Source: FEN-1139 sp964396375
GTDB taxonomy: Bacteria; Myxococcota_A; Polyangia; Polyangiales; Polyangiaceae
DNA length: 64,000 nt
Assembly: GCA_964396375.1 (NCBI GenBank)
Contig: CAYNEY010000021.1
Location: 32,979 to 96,978 of the forward strand
Direction of reading: 5' to 3'
Shown one piece after another: positions 7,743 through 16,580 of this stretch (the stretch's first letter is position 1; each line of letters starts with the position of its first letter). The notes under the pieces were generated by a model, which was not told the DNA's origin, searched no databases, and saw only the letters and a program-made list of their open reading frames with translations. The translations under genes and the position numbers were made by a program.

Positions 7743-9842
7743 CTACGGGTCAGTGGGCCGCTGTGGCGCTGGCGGTGAGGCCGGCGCAACATCCAGGAAT
7801 TGCGTGAGATCCCGCAGGGTGGCACGGGCGGTCTGCTCTGCGCCGCGACCATCGAAGTGGAGACCATCCGGTCGGATTGGCTCTCCTTCGCTCATGAGCT
7901 GACAGTCCCTCGTCGGACACACCTTCTGCATGAGATCCACGATGGGAAGTGCTCGCTTGGTGGCAAAAGCGCGGATCGTGGCGTTGATGCAGTCCACTCG
8001 GTCAAGTGTGCCACTCTTGCGCCAGCGGCCGACCGGATAGGGGATCACCGAAAAAACCAGTTGACCTGCGTGGGGGCCGATCTCGTTGACCAGCTGCTCG
8101 AGTCGTGCGGTGTAGGCTTCGCGCCAACCACGTTCACAGGCGCGGCGGTATTGACCCTCAACCCTAGCACGGGTGAAAAAACCGCCTCCGAGCACGATGA
8201 AGGTGAGTTCGGGCGACAGCTCGCGTACGTCGGTGCTCCACGTTTCCGCGCAGTTGCGCCCGGATTTCTGGCTGCGGGCGAGCAGCCCAGCCGATCCCGG
8301 ATCGGTCAGAATACTGCAGTTTCCCACACCGCGTTCGGCAACGAAGACGCCAAATTCCTCCTGGCGGTACCGCAGGGCCCAACCCAGCTTGTTTGCGACC
8401 GAGTCACCTAGAACCAGGATCCGCGGCACTTTGTGGGCGAAGGCCTCTCGGGGTGGGAAGGTGGAGAAAGGCACCGAGAAGATCCCCGGGATGTCGTTGG
8501 TCGAGGTGGCGCTGCTCGGAACCGGCGAAATCTGGGGGAGCGTGACGGATTTGGGCTCGGCTCGCGGTCTGGTGCTCACGAACAACACGGTTAGGCAGGC
8601 CGCTATCGCGCTCGGAACGATCAGAAGCGGACGTCCGAAGAAGATCCCGCGACTGCGGATAGGCTTCTCATAGAAGCGATAAGAGACTGTTGCGATCAGA
8701 AGCAGCAGCACCGCTCGTGCAGCGTGCATCAAAAGGGGGCTACCGGGGAATCTCTCCGGTCCAAGTACGCAGTTGATAGGCCAGTGCCAGAGGTACACCC
8801 CGTAGCTGATGGTGCCGAGAAGCACCAAGGGCCGAGCCGACAGCAGTCGTCCGACCAGGCTTCGCGGACCTTGGGTGCCACAGGCAATCACGGCGAGGCC
8901 GAAGAGCTCGGTGAGGAAGAATCCGCCACGGTAGAGCCATGGATTCTCCCCCTCGAGCCAGAGCCAGGCAGCGGCGAGTCCGAGCAAACCCACCAAGCCG
9001 AGACCGTCGAGGAGGCGGAGCTGACGGGCAGCGAGGACGGTGCCAGGCCTCAGCACTGAAGCGAGAGCTGCCCCAAGCAAGATCCCCGCGGCGCGCGTGT
9101 CCGTCCCGAGGTAGGCCCTCGCCGTGCTTTCGGGGTCGAAGAGCCACCACATGGCGGTGGTCGAGGCGACGGCGAGAAGAAGTGCCACGCTGGCAAGGAA
9201 ACCGGTGGAGCGGCGTCCGAGGACCAAGAGCGCCGCAACCAGAAGTGGCCAGAGTACGTAGAACTGCTCCTCGATCGCGAGGCTCCAGGTGTGCTCGAGG
9301 GGGGATGCGGCCAAGAACAGATCCCAGTAGTCACGGTCCGAGAAGATCGCGTGCCAGTTTGCGACGTAGAGCAGTGTGGCCAGCGAGTCAGCGCGTAGTG
9401 TGGCAAGCTCGGCAGGTTTGGCGACGAAATGAGCGTAGAGCCCCATCGCAAACAGCACCGAGAGCAGCGCCGGGAAGAGTCGTCGCGCGCGCCGGATCCA
9501 GAAGCGAGTAAGGTTGATGGTCTTTCGCGCTTGGTGTTCCGAGACCAGGATTGACGTGATGAGGTAACCGGACAAGACGAAGAAGAGATCGACTCCGAGG
9601 TATCCTCCCGGCAGAAATCCAGAAGCGTGGAAGAGCACCACCCCAAGCACCGCGAGGCCTCGGAGTCCGTCGAGCGCAGGAAGGTGGGGAATGGTCGGAG
9701 ATCTGTTCAATGGGGAGTCCAGCGACGAAGGGCGCGAGCATAGCTGCTCAGGATGTCCCTCACCAGGAACATCGACCGGTCGGCCATCAAGGAAAGGGCG
9801 GGCCAGATCAGGAGCTGCTTGACGGGGCGCGCCGGACCTCAT
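7743..9842 (-). CDS. Membrane acyltransferase (OafA/YrhL type) with C-terminal SGNH domain
   Basis: A 699-residue protein. After about 50 variable residues comes the acyltransferase-3 domain (about 50-400): LPALDGLRGLAVLGVVLFHA, GGYLGVDLFFVLSGYLIT, FWIRRARRLFPAL, LEHTWSLAIEEQFYVLWPL and many hydrophobic helices. The C-terminal periplasmic SGNH hydrolase-like domain has LVLGDSVANKLG, an oxyanion-type VLGGGFF and the catalytic pair DGLHFDG. Family members O-acylate surface polysaccharides or lipid-linked sugars. ATG 9842 is preferred because GGAG lies 6 nt upstream; the conserved domain begins near 9700, so a shorter form is possible. Divergent from the DUF72-like gene, only 18 nt away. Confidence 0.85.
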   Translation of the reverse strand: MRSGAPRQAAPDLARPFLDGRPVDVPGEGHPEQLCSRPSSLDSPLNRSPTIPHLPALDGLRGLAVLGVVLFHASGFLPGGYLGVDLFFVLSGYLITSILVSEHQARKTINLTRFWIRRARRLFPALLSVLFAMGLYAHFVAKPAELATLRADSLATLLYVANWHAIFSDRDYWDLFLAASPLEHTWSLAIEEQFYVLWPLLVAALLVLGRRSTGFLASVALLLAVASTTAMWWLFDPESTARAYLGTDTRAAGILLGAALASVLRPGTVLAARQLRLLDGLGLVGLLGLAAAWLWLEGENPWLYRGGFFLTELFGLAVIACGTQGPRSLVGRLLSARPLVLLGTISYGVYLWHWPINCVLGPERFPGSPLLMHAARAVLLLLIATVSYRFYEKPIRSRGIFFGRPLLIVPSAIAACLTVLFVSTRPRAEPKSVTLPQISPVPSSATSTNDIPGIFSVPFSTFPPREAFAHKVPRILVLGDSVANKLGWALRYRQEEFGVFVAERGVGNCSILTDPGSAGLLARSQKSGRNCAETWSTDVRELSPELTFIVLGGGFFTRARVEGQYRRACERGWREAYTARLEQLVNEIGPHAGQLVFSVIPYPVGRWRKSGTLDRVDCINATIRAFATKRALPIVDLMQKVCPTRDCQLMSEGEPIRPDGLHFDGRGAEQTARATLRDLTQFLDVAPASPPAPQRPTDP

Positions 9843-9860
9843 AGGTGCTCCGCGAAACCG

Positions 9861-10863
9861 ATGAAGCTCCACGTTGGGCGCGCTGCCCTGATCGGTCCGA
9901 TTTCCCGTTACGCCGGGCAGCTCAACTTCCTTGAGCTGCGCGCCGAACCTGGGCGACTCCCAAAGCTTGCACGGCTTCGTGCGTGGCGTGAAGCCACCAA
10001 CGCCGGATTTGTGTTCGCGGTCCGCTTGGGGCGCAAGGTGGGCACCTCCGAGGCCGAGACGGAGTCGCTCCTTTCCTACGGGCGCAGCGTCGTAGATGCC
10101 CTGCAGGCTCATTGGGTGGTGCTCAGCTTGCCCCAGCTTGGTGGGCCCACAGAGCGTCATCGCCGAACATGCCGCAGCCTGATCGAGCGACTCGATGGCT
10201 GGGGCTGCAGGGTAGCGTTCGAGCCGCCAGGGCTGTGGCAGGAGCATGACGTGCAGCGAACCATTGCCGGACTGGCAGCAGTCTGGGTGGTTGATCCGTG
10301 CCGCCAGCCCCCTCTGGCGGGCGAGGTGACCTACTGTCGGATCCCAGCCCTCGGAACCTCGAGTCGTGTCTCGGTGGATCAAGCCGAGCGTATCGCCGGC
10401 CATATCGCCCCCTTCCTCGAGGCTTATGTGGTCATCGAGGGTTTGGGGGCGGTCGCCGCGGCTACAGCAATGCGACAGATCCTAGCCGCGTCGCGCTCTG
10501 GAGTGGGTGAGGATCTGGAGGAGCTCGGGCTGGATGCGGAGGGGTTGGCCCCTGCCAACGACGAATTAGATGACGACGGGTTTGGTGATGACTCCCACGC
10601 GGATGCAGTGTTCGACGACGAGTCCGNNNNNNNNNNNNNNNNNNNNNNNNNNNNNNNNNNNNNNNNNNNNNNNNNNNNNNNNNNNNNNNNNNNNNNNNNN
10701 NNNNNNNNNNNNNNNNNNNNNNNNNNACGACGACGAGTCCGACGACGACGAGTCCGACGACGACGAGTCCGACGACGACGAGTCCGACGACGACGATGAC
10801 CGAAAACCCACCCAGATCGATGATCGTGGTCTTCCCTGGGCAAAGCCGAAGAGGCGTGGATGA
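9861..10863 (+). CDS. DUF72-like protein with acidic DDDES-repeat tail (interrupted by assembly gap)
   Basis: Residues 1-235 follow the DUF72/YecE TIM-barrel pattern in divergent form: MKLHVGRAALIGPISRYAGQ, FLELRAEPGRLPKLARLRAW, GFVFAVRLGRKVG, AHWVVLSLPQLGG and VTYCRIPALG. Then the chain becomes Asp-rich (DELDDDGFGDDSHADAVFDDES) and enters an in-frame 15-bp repeat encoding DDDES. The repeat is broken by 100 Ns at 10627-10726, which shift the frame as written; after the gap the DDDES frame resumes and ends DRKPTQIDDRGLPWAKPKRRG. The real gene is therefore one ORF with an unknown number of repeats. DUF72 function is uncertain. The stop overlaps the next gene (ATGA). Confidence 0.72.
10613..10800 (+). 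repeat. 15-bp tandem repeat coding for DDDES, containing a gap
   Basis: Three full copies of GACGACGACGAGTCC plus flanking partial copies are visible at 10727-10785, ending in a variant copy, and one partial copy precedes the gap. Copies are identical at the base level, which suggests recent expansion or strong homogenisation. The 100-nt N run inside it is presumably where assembly collapsed. Confidence 0.85.
10627..10726. other. Assembly gap (100 Ns)
   Basis: Exactly 100 unknown bases within the DDDES repeat. The round length suggests a placeholder, so coordinates and frame across it are not reliable. Confidence 0.98.
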
Positions 10864-11822
10864 CTGGGACGACTCGTGCAGCCGCGATCGGAAACGATCC
10901 AGTCGGTGAGGACGCGGCGAGGGAATGGTTGCTGGGAGGAGGAACCGCGCTTGGGGCGGTGATCTCCGGTTTTTTCGCAGCCGCCGGTGCCTACTCAGGC
11001 GTGTTGTTGGGACCGTTGTCGATTCTGACTGCGGGAGTCGGCATGGGGGCGCGTGCCTTTGACGGTAGGCTTCGGCAGCCCGGTCTCGGCCTCAGGCGCC
11101 CGCGGGGCTTCGTGGAAGAAGCGGAGATCCCGAAGGCGGCCTATCTGGCGGTGCCTGGGGCGGTGGCCGCGGCGGCGGTGGCCGCCGCGACGCTCGACGA
11201 GCGCTCGCTAGCTTCGGTGTTGCGTCGTGGTATTCAGCAGGCCAAAAGTTCTGGGTCGACTGTTCGTGCCGAGCTTCTCGGCAAGATCCGCGGACTGGGA
11301 GCAGCGGCGTTTGGCGATCCGGTGTTTGTTCGCCCACTTCTGCGTGTGGCAGGGCAGGGTGAACTTGGGCTGCTCACCGCGACGGATCTTGCAGCTGTTC
11401 CACTCGACCTCGATCAACCTGCGGTCGAGCATCCAGAGGAACCGAGCTTCCGGGAGATGCCCTGGGCGAAAGAGGCCAAGGAGGGCTTCTCTGGCACGGT
11501 GGTGGTGTGCGCGGTGGACGCCCGAGGCGGCTTTGCTGCGGCTTGCTACGCGCGCGTGATGGAGGGGATCGATCTTGACACGCTCGAACTCGTCGCGCCG
11601 AACGCCGCCGTTCCTGTGCGTCGATTCGTCACGCGAGTGGCTCCCGGAGAGCGGCTGCCCAGTCCGGTTCCCCTTGCGATCGCAACCCAAGGCGATCACG
11701 TGACGGAACTGGTGGCATGCCCGAAGACGGTTCGCATGACCGCACGCGAGCTGCGCGAGCCTGAACTCCGCATCGCACGGGATCCCGCCACTCGAATCGT
11801 GACCGCCTCGCTGAGGCGATGA
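10860..11822 (+). CDS. Divergent gamma-glutamyltransferase-like protein
   Basis: A 320-residue protein whose first half reads like a gamma-glutamyltranspeptidase N-terminal region: AREWLLGGGTALGAVISGFFAAAG, a small-residue-rich loop (GPLSILTAGVGMGARAFDG) and AYLAVPGAVAAAAVAA. A later SGTVVVCAVDARGGFAAACY resembles the start of the GGT small subunit, where the nucleophile Thr follows the autocleavage site. Typical GGTs are over 500 residues, so this is much shorter and lacks clear glutamate-binding motifs; it may be an inactive or alternative Ntn-fold member. ATGA overlap with the DUF72-like gene indicates coupling. Assignment is tentative. Confidence 0.5.
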   Translation: MTGTTRAAAIGNDPVGEDAAREWLLGGGTALGAVISGFFAAAGAYSGVLLGPLSILTAGVGMGARAFDGRLRQPGLGLRRPRGFVEEAEIPKAAYLAVPGAVAAAAVAAATLDERSLASVLRRGIQQAKSSGSTVRAELLGKIRGLGAAAFGDPVFVRPLLRVAGQGELGLLTATDLAAVPLDLDQPAVEHPEEPSFREMPWAKEAKEGFSGTVVVCAVDARGGFAAACYARVMEGIDLDTLELVAPNAAVPVRRFVTRVAPGERLPSPVPLAIATQGDHVTELVACPKTVRMTARELREPELRIARDPATRIVTASLRR

Positions 11823-11837
11823 AGCTAGCGGCTGCTT

Positions 11838-12056
11838 TCAGCCCATCTGCTGTTGCACGAACTTCAACAGCCCGATCCGGGTCACAGTTCGAAGATCGCT
11901 GGTCGAGAGCTTGAGCGTCACGAACCGGTTGAGCTCCGGAACCCAGAGCCGCCGGCGCTGCACGTTCACGTGCTGCCAACGAATTGTCTTGATGTTCGAG
12001 TGGGACACGTTGTTTGCACGCATCCGACGCTTCCCAGTGATCTCGCTTCTTGCCAT
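11838..12056 (-). CDS. rpmB: 50S ribosomal protein bL28
   Basis: A 72-residue large-subunit protein beginning MARSEITGKRRMRANNVSHSN, followed by KTIRWQHVNVQRRRLWVPELNRFVTLKLS and LRTVTRIGL, all typical of L28. The first Cys pair of zinc-binding L28 variants is absent (ARSEITG instead of CxxC-type), so this is the zinc-free form. It converges with the GGT-like gene, 15 nt apart. Confidence 0.92.
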   Translation of the reverse strand: MARSEITGKRRMRANNVSHSNIKTIRWQHVNVQRRRLWVPELNRFVTLKLSTSDLRTVTRIGLLKFVQQQMG

Positions 12057-12105
12057 TGGTGCGGGCGGACCCTAGCTCAACGGGCCGGTGGGTTCAAGGG
12101 ACCGG

Positions 12106-12996
12106 TCAACGGGCCCGGTCGTTTTGTTCGAAGAGCTCCCGTTGTTCGAAGCGGCCCAGCTCCAGGATCAGTGCCAGGCAATAGTCTCTCGCCGTGATCC
12201 AGCGGTCGGTGAGGAGGAGAGTCTCTTCGTCCATGTATCGGGCTCGGGAGATCTCGAGCTGGACCGCATGTAGGCCGGAGCGGGGTAGGCCATAGTGGCT
12301 GGTGGTGTAGGCGCCTTGGTAGGGATAGTCGTGGCGGAGCGACCAGCCGAAGCGCTCGGTTACGGTCTCCACCGTGCGCAACAACGCTGGATGTGCGGTC
12401 GTGCCGCCGCGGGTGCCAGGGACGATGTCCGCACGCACTTGGTGCGCATCGATACTCCCGGCCTTTCCGGTGCTGGGCATCGAGTGCACGCTGAGCAAGA
12501 TCGCGTGTCCGAAGCGACTCCGAAGATCGAACAAGAGCTCACCAAGGGCACGATGGTACGGCTCCCAGTATTGGGTGCGTCGTCGTTCGTGCTCGCTCCG
12601 GCGAAGCGGTGCCAGAAGTGATGGTTCTCCATCGGAGGTGGCGCGCCAGACGAAGCCGAACGGCGCATTCTCCCCTTGTGCGCCCTCGACACTGCGTCCG
12701 TCGATCTGTGATGGCTCACGGTTGAGGTCACACACGTGGCGGCTCATGGTCGCGACGAGCAGGCTAGCGCCAAGCTGGGGGGCATTGTCGACGAGGCGGT
12801 CGACGAAGAGATCTGCATCGGCAAGCAGGCAACGCACGGGGGCGATTAGGCCATTCATCGTCTCGTGGTCCAGCCCGAGGCCCGCATGCGGAACCTCGAC
12901 CACCACCGGGATGGTTTGTTTCTTCGGGGTGAAGAGGCGATGGCTCACGGTGGCTACCCTACTTCGAAAACCTCCCTCGGGGGTGGGTTCGGGCAT
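12106..12996 (-). CDS. N-formylglutamate amidohydrolase family protein
   Basis: A 296-residue protein of the N-formylglutamate amidohydrolase (HutG/PF05013) family, zinc-dependent enzymes that hydrolyse N-formyl-L-glutamate in histidine degradation. Visible conserved elements are VVVEVPHAGLGLD, LLADADLFVDRL, TMSRHVCDLNREP, an ILLSVHSMPS segment with the likely metal His, and LHAVQLEISRARYMDEET near the C-terminus. No other hut genes are nearby, so a histidine-pathway role is unproven. Its 5' end overlaps the 3' end of xerD by 38 nt. Confidence 0.82.
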   Translation of the reverse strand: MPEPTPEGGFRSRVATVSHRLFTPKKQTIPVVVEVPHAGLGLDHETMNGLIAPVRCLLADADLFVDRLVDNAPQLGASLLVATMSRHVCDLNREPSQIDGRSVEGAQGENAPFGFVWRATSDGEPSLLAPLRRSEHERRRTQYWEPYHRALGELLFDLRSRFGHAILLSVHSMPSTGKAGSIDAHQVRADIVPGTRGGTTAHPALLRTVETVTERFGWSLRHDYPYQGAYTTSHYGLPRSGLHAVQLEISRARYMDEETLLLTDRWITARDYCLALILELGRFEQRELFEQNDRAR

Positions 12997-13867
12997 ACTC
13001 GGTGCGCAAATGGTCGTTCGTGATGTGAGTGTAAACCTCGGTGGTCGTGATGTCTGCGTGTCCGAGTAGAGTCTGGACGCTCCTCAGATCGGCGCCACCC
13101 TCGAGCAGGTGGGTCGCGAAGGAATGACGGAGTCGGTGGGGGTAGACCCGGCCGGTGATCCCAACGGCCCGAGCGTAGGTGTCGACGATTTTCCAGAATC
13201 CCTGACGGGTCAGTGCGCCACCTCGTGGGGAGAGGAAGACTGCGTTGCTTCTGGTTGCCGGTCGGTGCTCGAGGTAGGCTATCAGCCACAGAAGGGCGCG
13301 CTCGCCGATCGGAACCAGACGGCGCTTCTGGCCTTTGCCCTCGACGGAAAGAACGCCCGAAGCCAAATCGAGGTCACCTAGCGAGAGTCCGACGAGTTCA
13401 CTTGCACGGAGCCCCGAAGCGTAGGCGAGGCCCAGCATGGCGCGGTCCCGAAGCCCGCGTGGTCGGCTCACATCCGGGGCCTCGACGAGTCGGAGCACCT
13501 GATCGAGCTCCAGGGTTCTCGGCAAGCGACGACCCACGCGCGGTCGGGCGGAGTGGACGGTTGGATCGTGCGCAAGGTACCCCTCGCGCACCAGAAATTT
13601 CGCGAATCCCCGCAGCGTCGAGAGGTGACGTGCCAGACTCCGAGCCGAGAGTCCGCTCTCCGAGAGTTCGCCCAGAAATCGACTGATGACCCAAAGTTCG
13701 AGCTCTTCTGGCCGGATCACGCCGCGGGAAGTCAAGTAGGTGAGGAGTCGACTGAGATCGCGAGCGTACGCGAGGCGGGTGTTCTCCGAGAGCCCCCGTT
13801 CCACCCGCAGGTGGTCGAGGTACAGATCGACACAGGCGTCGAGGGACACCAAGCAATTGTATGTCAC
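12959..13867 (-). CDS. xerD: Site-specific tyrosine recombinase XerD
   Basis: A 302-residue Xer recombinase that with a partner resolves chromosome dimers at dif. All catalytic residues are visible: Arg154 (SGLRASEL), Lys178 (GKGQKRR), His244 and Arg247 (PHRLRHSFATHLL), His270 (LGHADI) and Tyr279 (VYTH). The N-terminal SAM-like domain contains LRVERGLSENTRLAYARDLSRL. The start is GTG at 13867, with GTG 13849 as an alternative. The 38-nt overlap with the downstream amidohydrolase suggests cotranscription. XerD is favoured over XerC on the LERGLSENT-type N-terminus, but not certain. Confidence 0.88.
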   Translation of the reverse strand: MTYNCLVSLDACVDLYLDHLRVERGLSENTRLAYARDLSRLLTYLTSRGVIRPEELELWVISRFLGELSESGLSARSLARHLSTLRGFAKFLVREGYLAHDPTVHSARPRVGRRLPRTLELDQVLRLVEAPDVSRPRGLRDRAMLGLAYASGLRASELVGLSLGDLDLASGVLSVEGKGQKRRLVPIGERALLWLIAYLEHRPATRSNAVFLSPRGGALTRQGFWKIVDTYARAVGITGRVYPHRLRHSFATHLLEGGADLRSVQTLLGHADITTTEVYTHITNDHLRTEYARTHPRGRFSK

Positions 13868-14016
13868 TTAGCTCGATCGTGAAACAATGCCGTTCCGAGA
13901 CCCGAACCTCGGCTCTGCTCGATCACCTGCTGAGCGTCCAGGGTGACATTTTTCGGTTGCTCCTCGGTCGCGGGCCAGAACCGGTGCCCGGTGAGGTGGC
14001 GTGAGGGGAAAAAGGC

Positions 14017-14781
14017 TCACCCTCGGGCGCTTGCCACCAGACGTCGAAGGAGCGGTTCAGGGTCGTCTTCACGCATCAGCGCTTCACCGACGAGCGCGCC
14101 ATCGACACCATTGCGGGCCAGTTCCGAGACCATCTCTGGGGTCCTGATTCCAGAGAAGTGGAGCCGCACGACTGAACGAGGTAGCTCCGCCAAGACGCGC
14201 TCAGCACGGCTCCGGTCGATGGCCAGAGTGTCGAGATCGCGCGCGTTGACGCCAACCACGGTGGCACCGGCCGAGACAGCGGTGCGGGCCTCGTGTTCAT
14301 TGATGACCTCCACCACCGGCACGAGTTCGCGTGCCTGCGCGCCGAAAATGAGTCGCTGAAGCGCTGTCTGGTCGAGACACCGCACGATCAGAAGTACCGC
14401 ATCCGCACCATGGCAGCGGGCCGCGTCCAGCTGCACCTCATCCAGGATGAACTCCTTGCACAGGAGCGGGAGGCGGGTGGCTGCCCGTACGCCCGCGAGA
14501 TCCGCATAGGATCCGCCGAAGTACTGCTGGTCACACAGGACGCTGATCATGCTCGCCCCAGCCCGTTCATAGACTTTGGCCCGCTCGATTAGCGAGAGTT
14601 TGGTGGAAAGCTCGCCTGCCGACGGTGAACGGCGCTTGAGTTCGGCGATCAACTTGAGAGGGTCGGTTGAGCTGCGCTCCAGCGACAAGGGGCGCCGCGG
14701 TGGTGCAGGGGGCCAAGCCTCGGTGCGGAGCTCTGCCAGTTCCGCTCGCTTCGTCTCCAGGATGGTGTCGAGCAGAGTCAT
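14017..14781 (-). CDS. trpC: Indole-3-glycerol phosphate synthase
   Basis: A 254-residue TIM barrel that converts CdRP to indole-3-glycerol phosphate in tryptophan synthesis. Motifs are LIAELKRRSPSAGEL, VYERAGASMISVLCDQQYFGGSY, LLCKEFILDEVQL, VEVINEHEA, VGVNARDLDTL and SGIRTPEMV, covering the phosphate-binding and catalytic Lys/Glu positions. The ATG at 14781 overlaps the trpD stop (TCATGA), so translation is coupled; a longer frame to 14805 is ignored. Last gene of the trpG-trpD-trpC set. Confidence 0.95.
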   Translation of the reverse strand: MTLLDTILETKRAELAELRTEAWPPAPPRRPLSLERSSTDPLKLIAELKRRSPSAGELSTKLSLIERAKVYERAGASMISVLCDQQYFGGSYADLAGVRAATRLPLLCKEFILDEVQLDAARCHGADAVLLIVRCLDQTALQRLIFGAQARELVPVVEVINEHEARTAVSAGATVVGVNARDLDTLAIDRSRAERVLAELPRSVVRLHFSGIRTPEMVSELARNGVDGALVGEALMREDDPEPLLRRLVASARG

Positions 14782-15809
14782 GAATGCCCCGCCTTTGCCC
14801 GCCAATCCGCCAGTTTGTTCTTCGCGGCTCCAGTTTGGAGAACCTGCTCGACGATGGTTGTCGCGGCGCGTGGAGAAAGATCGCGCGCCACCACCAGTGC
14901 CGCCGCGGCATTCAAGATCAACGCTGGCAAGGCAGGATGGTCCGTGCCGGTGAGAATCTGTTCGAGAACCGCCGCATTGTACACGGCGTCGCCGCCGTCG
15001 ATCGCCCCCTCGGCGAGGCGAGGCAGCCCGAAATCCTCAGGAACGAACTCGAGTTCAGTGACCCGACCGTGGGAGAGCTCGCTGACTCGGGTGGGGCCGA
15101 AGGGGCTCACTTCGTCGAGGCCGTCGGCCCCGAACACCACCCAAGCACGGTGTGTTCCCAGCTCCCCGAGTGCTTCGGCCAGCACTCGACGGATCGGATC
15201 CGAGAAGGCGCCGACCAGTTGATGCGTGGCGCGTGCCGGGTTGGCGAGAGGCCCCAGGCAATTGAAGATGGTGCGTACCCCGAGCTCCCGTCGAATGGGT
15301 GCCGCGTGGCGCATCGCCGGGTGGTGGACCGGCGCCATCAGAAAGGCGATATGGAGCTGCTCCAAGAGTTCCCGACTGCGGAGCGGCGAGGTTTCGAGAC
15401 CGATGCCGAGTTGCTCGAGGACGTCGGCGCTGCCCGCGCGACTGGACACGGCGCGATTGCCGTGCTTGGCCACCGGAACTCCGGCGGCAGCGAGCACGAT
15501 GGCAGCGCCCGTCGAAAGATTGATGGTTCCCCGACCATCACCGCCCGTACCACAGGTGTCGAGGACCAGATCGAGACTGTGCTCGACCGGAACCATCGCG
15601 GCCCGCATGGCTTGGGCGGCGGCGGCGACCAGACGTGCGGTCAGTGGTCGCGCCGCTACCGCCCCCAAGAATGCGGCGATTTGTGCGGGATTGTAGGTTC
15701 CTTCGAGGATGGCGTCGAAGGCGCTGCGGGCGGTCGAGGGCGCCAACTCGGGGGAAGCGATCAGCTCGGCGAAGGTTCGCGCGAAGGGTAGGGCAGTCTG
15801 TGCGGTCAT
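14778..15809 (-). CDS. trpD: Anthranilate phosphoribosyltransferase
   Basis: A 343-residue enzyme transferring phosphoribose from PRPP to anthranilate. The PRPP-binding CGTGGDGRGTINLSTGAA motif is clear, with HGNRAVSSRAGSADVLEQLG, APVHHPAMRHAAPIRRELGVRTIFNCLGPLANPA split over two blocks, and GADGLDEVS. Start ATG at 15809 overlaps the trpG stop (ATGA). The open frame continues much further upstream but that part is the shadow of trpG. Confidence 0.95.
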   Translation of the reverse strand: MTAQTALPFARTFAELIASPELAPSTARSAFDAILEGTYNPAQIAAFLGAVAARPLTARLVAAAAQAMRAAMVPVEHSLDLVLDTCGTGGDGRGTINLSTGAAIVLAAAGVPVAKHGNRAVSSRAGSADVLEQLGIGLETSPLRSRELLEQLHIAFLMAPVHHPAMRHAAPIRRELGVRTIFNCLGPLANPARATHQLVGAFSDPIRRVLAEALGELGTHRAWVVFGADGLDEVSPFGPTRVSELSHGRVTELEFVPEDFGLPRLAEGAIDGGDAVYNAAVLEQILTGTDHPALPALILNAAAALVVARDLSPRAATTIVEQVLQTGAAKNKLADWRAKAGHS

Positions 15810-16381
15810 AGGGAGCGCAGCCAGTTGTCGACGAGGTGGAGGCCGTTCTGGGTGAGGAAGGATTCGGGGTGAAATTGCACCCCTTCGATGGCAAGAGAGT
15901 GATGGCGCAGTCCCATGATCTCGCCTGCGTCGGTGCGTGCCGTGATTTCCAAGCAGTTTGGAAAGCCTATCGAGTCGACGACCAGAGAATGGTAGCGGGT
16001 CGCTTCGAAGGGATTGGGGAGACCACGGTAGATGGTCTTGCCGTCGTGGTGAACGAGCGAGGTCTTGCCGTGCATGAGCCGCGGCGCCCGGATCACCGAA
16101 CCACCGAAGTGTTGCCCAATGGATTGGTGGCCGAGGCACACGCCAAGCATGGGGATTTGTCCTGCCAGGCCAGCGATCGCCGCCAGCGTCACACCTGCGT
16201 CCTCAGGCCTCCCGGGGCCTGGGGACAGAAGGAGCCCATGTGGGTGAGCCTGCGCAATCTCGTCCAGAGTCACCCGGTCGTTCAGGTGAACGTCGACGCT
16301 GGCCCCCAGGGTTCGGAGGTACTGCACCAGGTTGTAGGTGAAGGAGTCGTAGTTATCGATGACCAGGACGTGCTTCGTCAC
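15806..16381 (-). CDS. trpG: Anthranilate/aminodeoxychorismate synthase glutamine amidotransferase subunit
   Basis: A 191-residue class I amidotransferase that supplies ammonia to TrpE (or PabB). With GTG 16381 as start the catalytic triad is Cys82 (LGVCLGHQ), His171 and Glu173 (FHPES); VLVIDNYDSFTYNLVQYL and LLSPGPGRPEDAG are classic. A TTG at 16417 is an alternative. It heads the trpG-trpD-trpC cluster; trpE is not in the window. TrpG and PabA cannot be separated by sequence, but the context supports TrpG, possibly dual use. Confidence 0.93.
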   Translation of the reverse strand: MTKHVLVIDNYDSFTYNLVQYLRTLGASVDVHLNDRVTLDEIAQAHPHGLLLSPGPGRPEDAGVTLAAIAGLAGQIPMLGVCLGHQSIGQHFGGSVIRAPRLMHGKTSLVHHDGKTIYRGLPNPFEATRYHSLVVDSIGFPNCLEITARTDAGEIMGLRHHSLAIEGVQFHPESFLTQNGLHLVDNWLRSL

Positions 16382-16580
16382 GGCAGGGAGGTTTGCAGAG
16401 CCGGATCGCGCGGTCAACAGCGGTGGGAGCTGAGCTGCAGCCGAGCTCAGGCTGACTCCCCGGCCAGCGCCGTGCTCCCCCGATTTCAGCCTTGCGGTAT
16501 GCGGGGCCCTTGGGTACGGTCCCGGTCACCTCGAATGGCTGCCGATCGCGTGAGCGGTCGCACGTACTCGGATCTCCGCG

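Noticed and set aside
10613..10800. Possible CRISPR-like repeat
   Set aside because: Repeat units are adjacent without spacers and in frame with coding sequence; it is a coding tandem repeat.
13868..14016. Possible promoter TACAAT before xerD
   Set aside because: The TACAAT box overlaps the first codons and no properly spaced -35 box is present.
14784..15791. Plus-strand ORF of 335 codons
   Set aside because: Antisense to trpD; no coding signal of its own.
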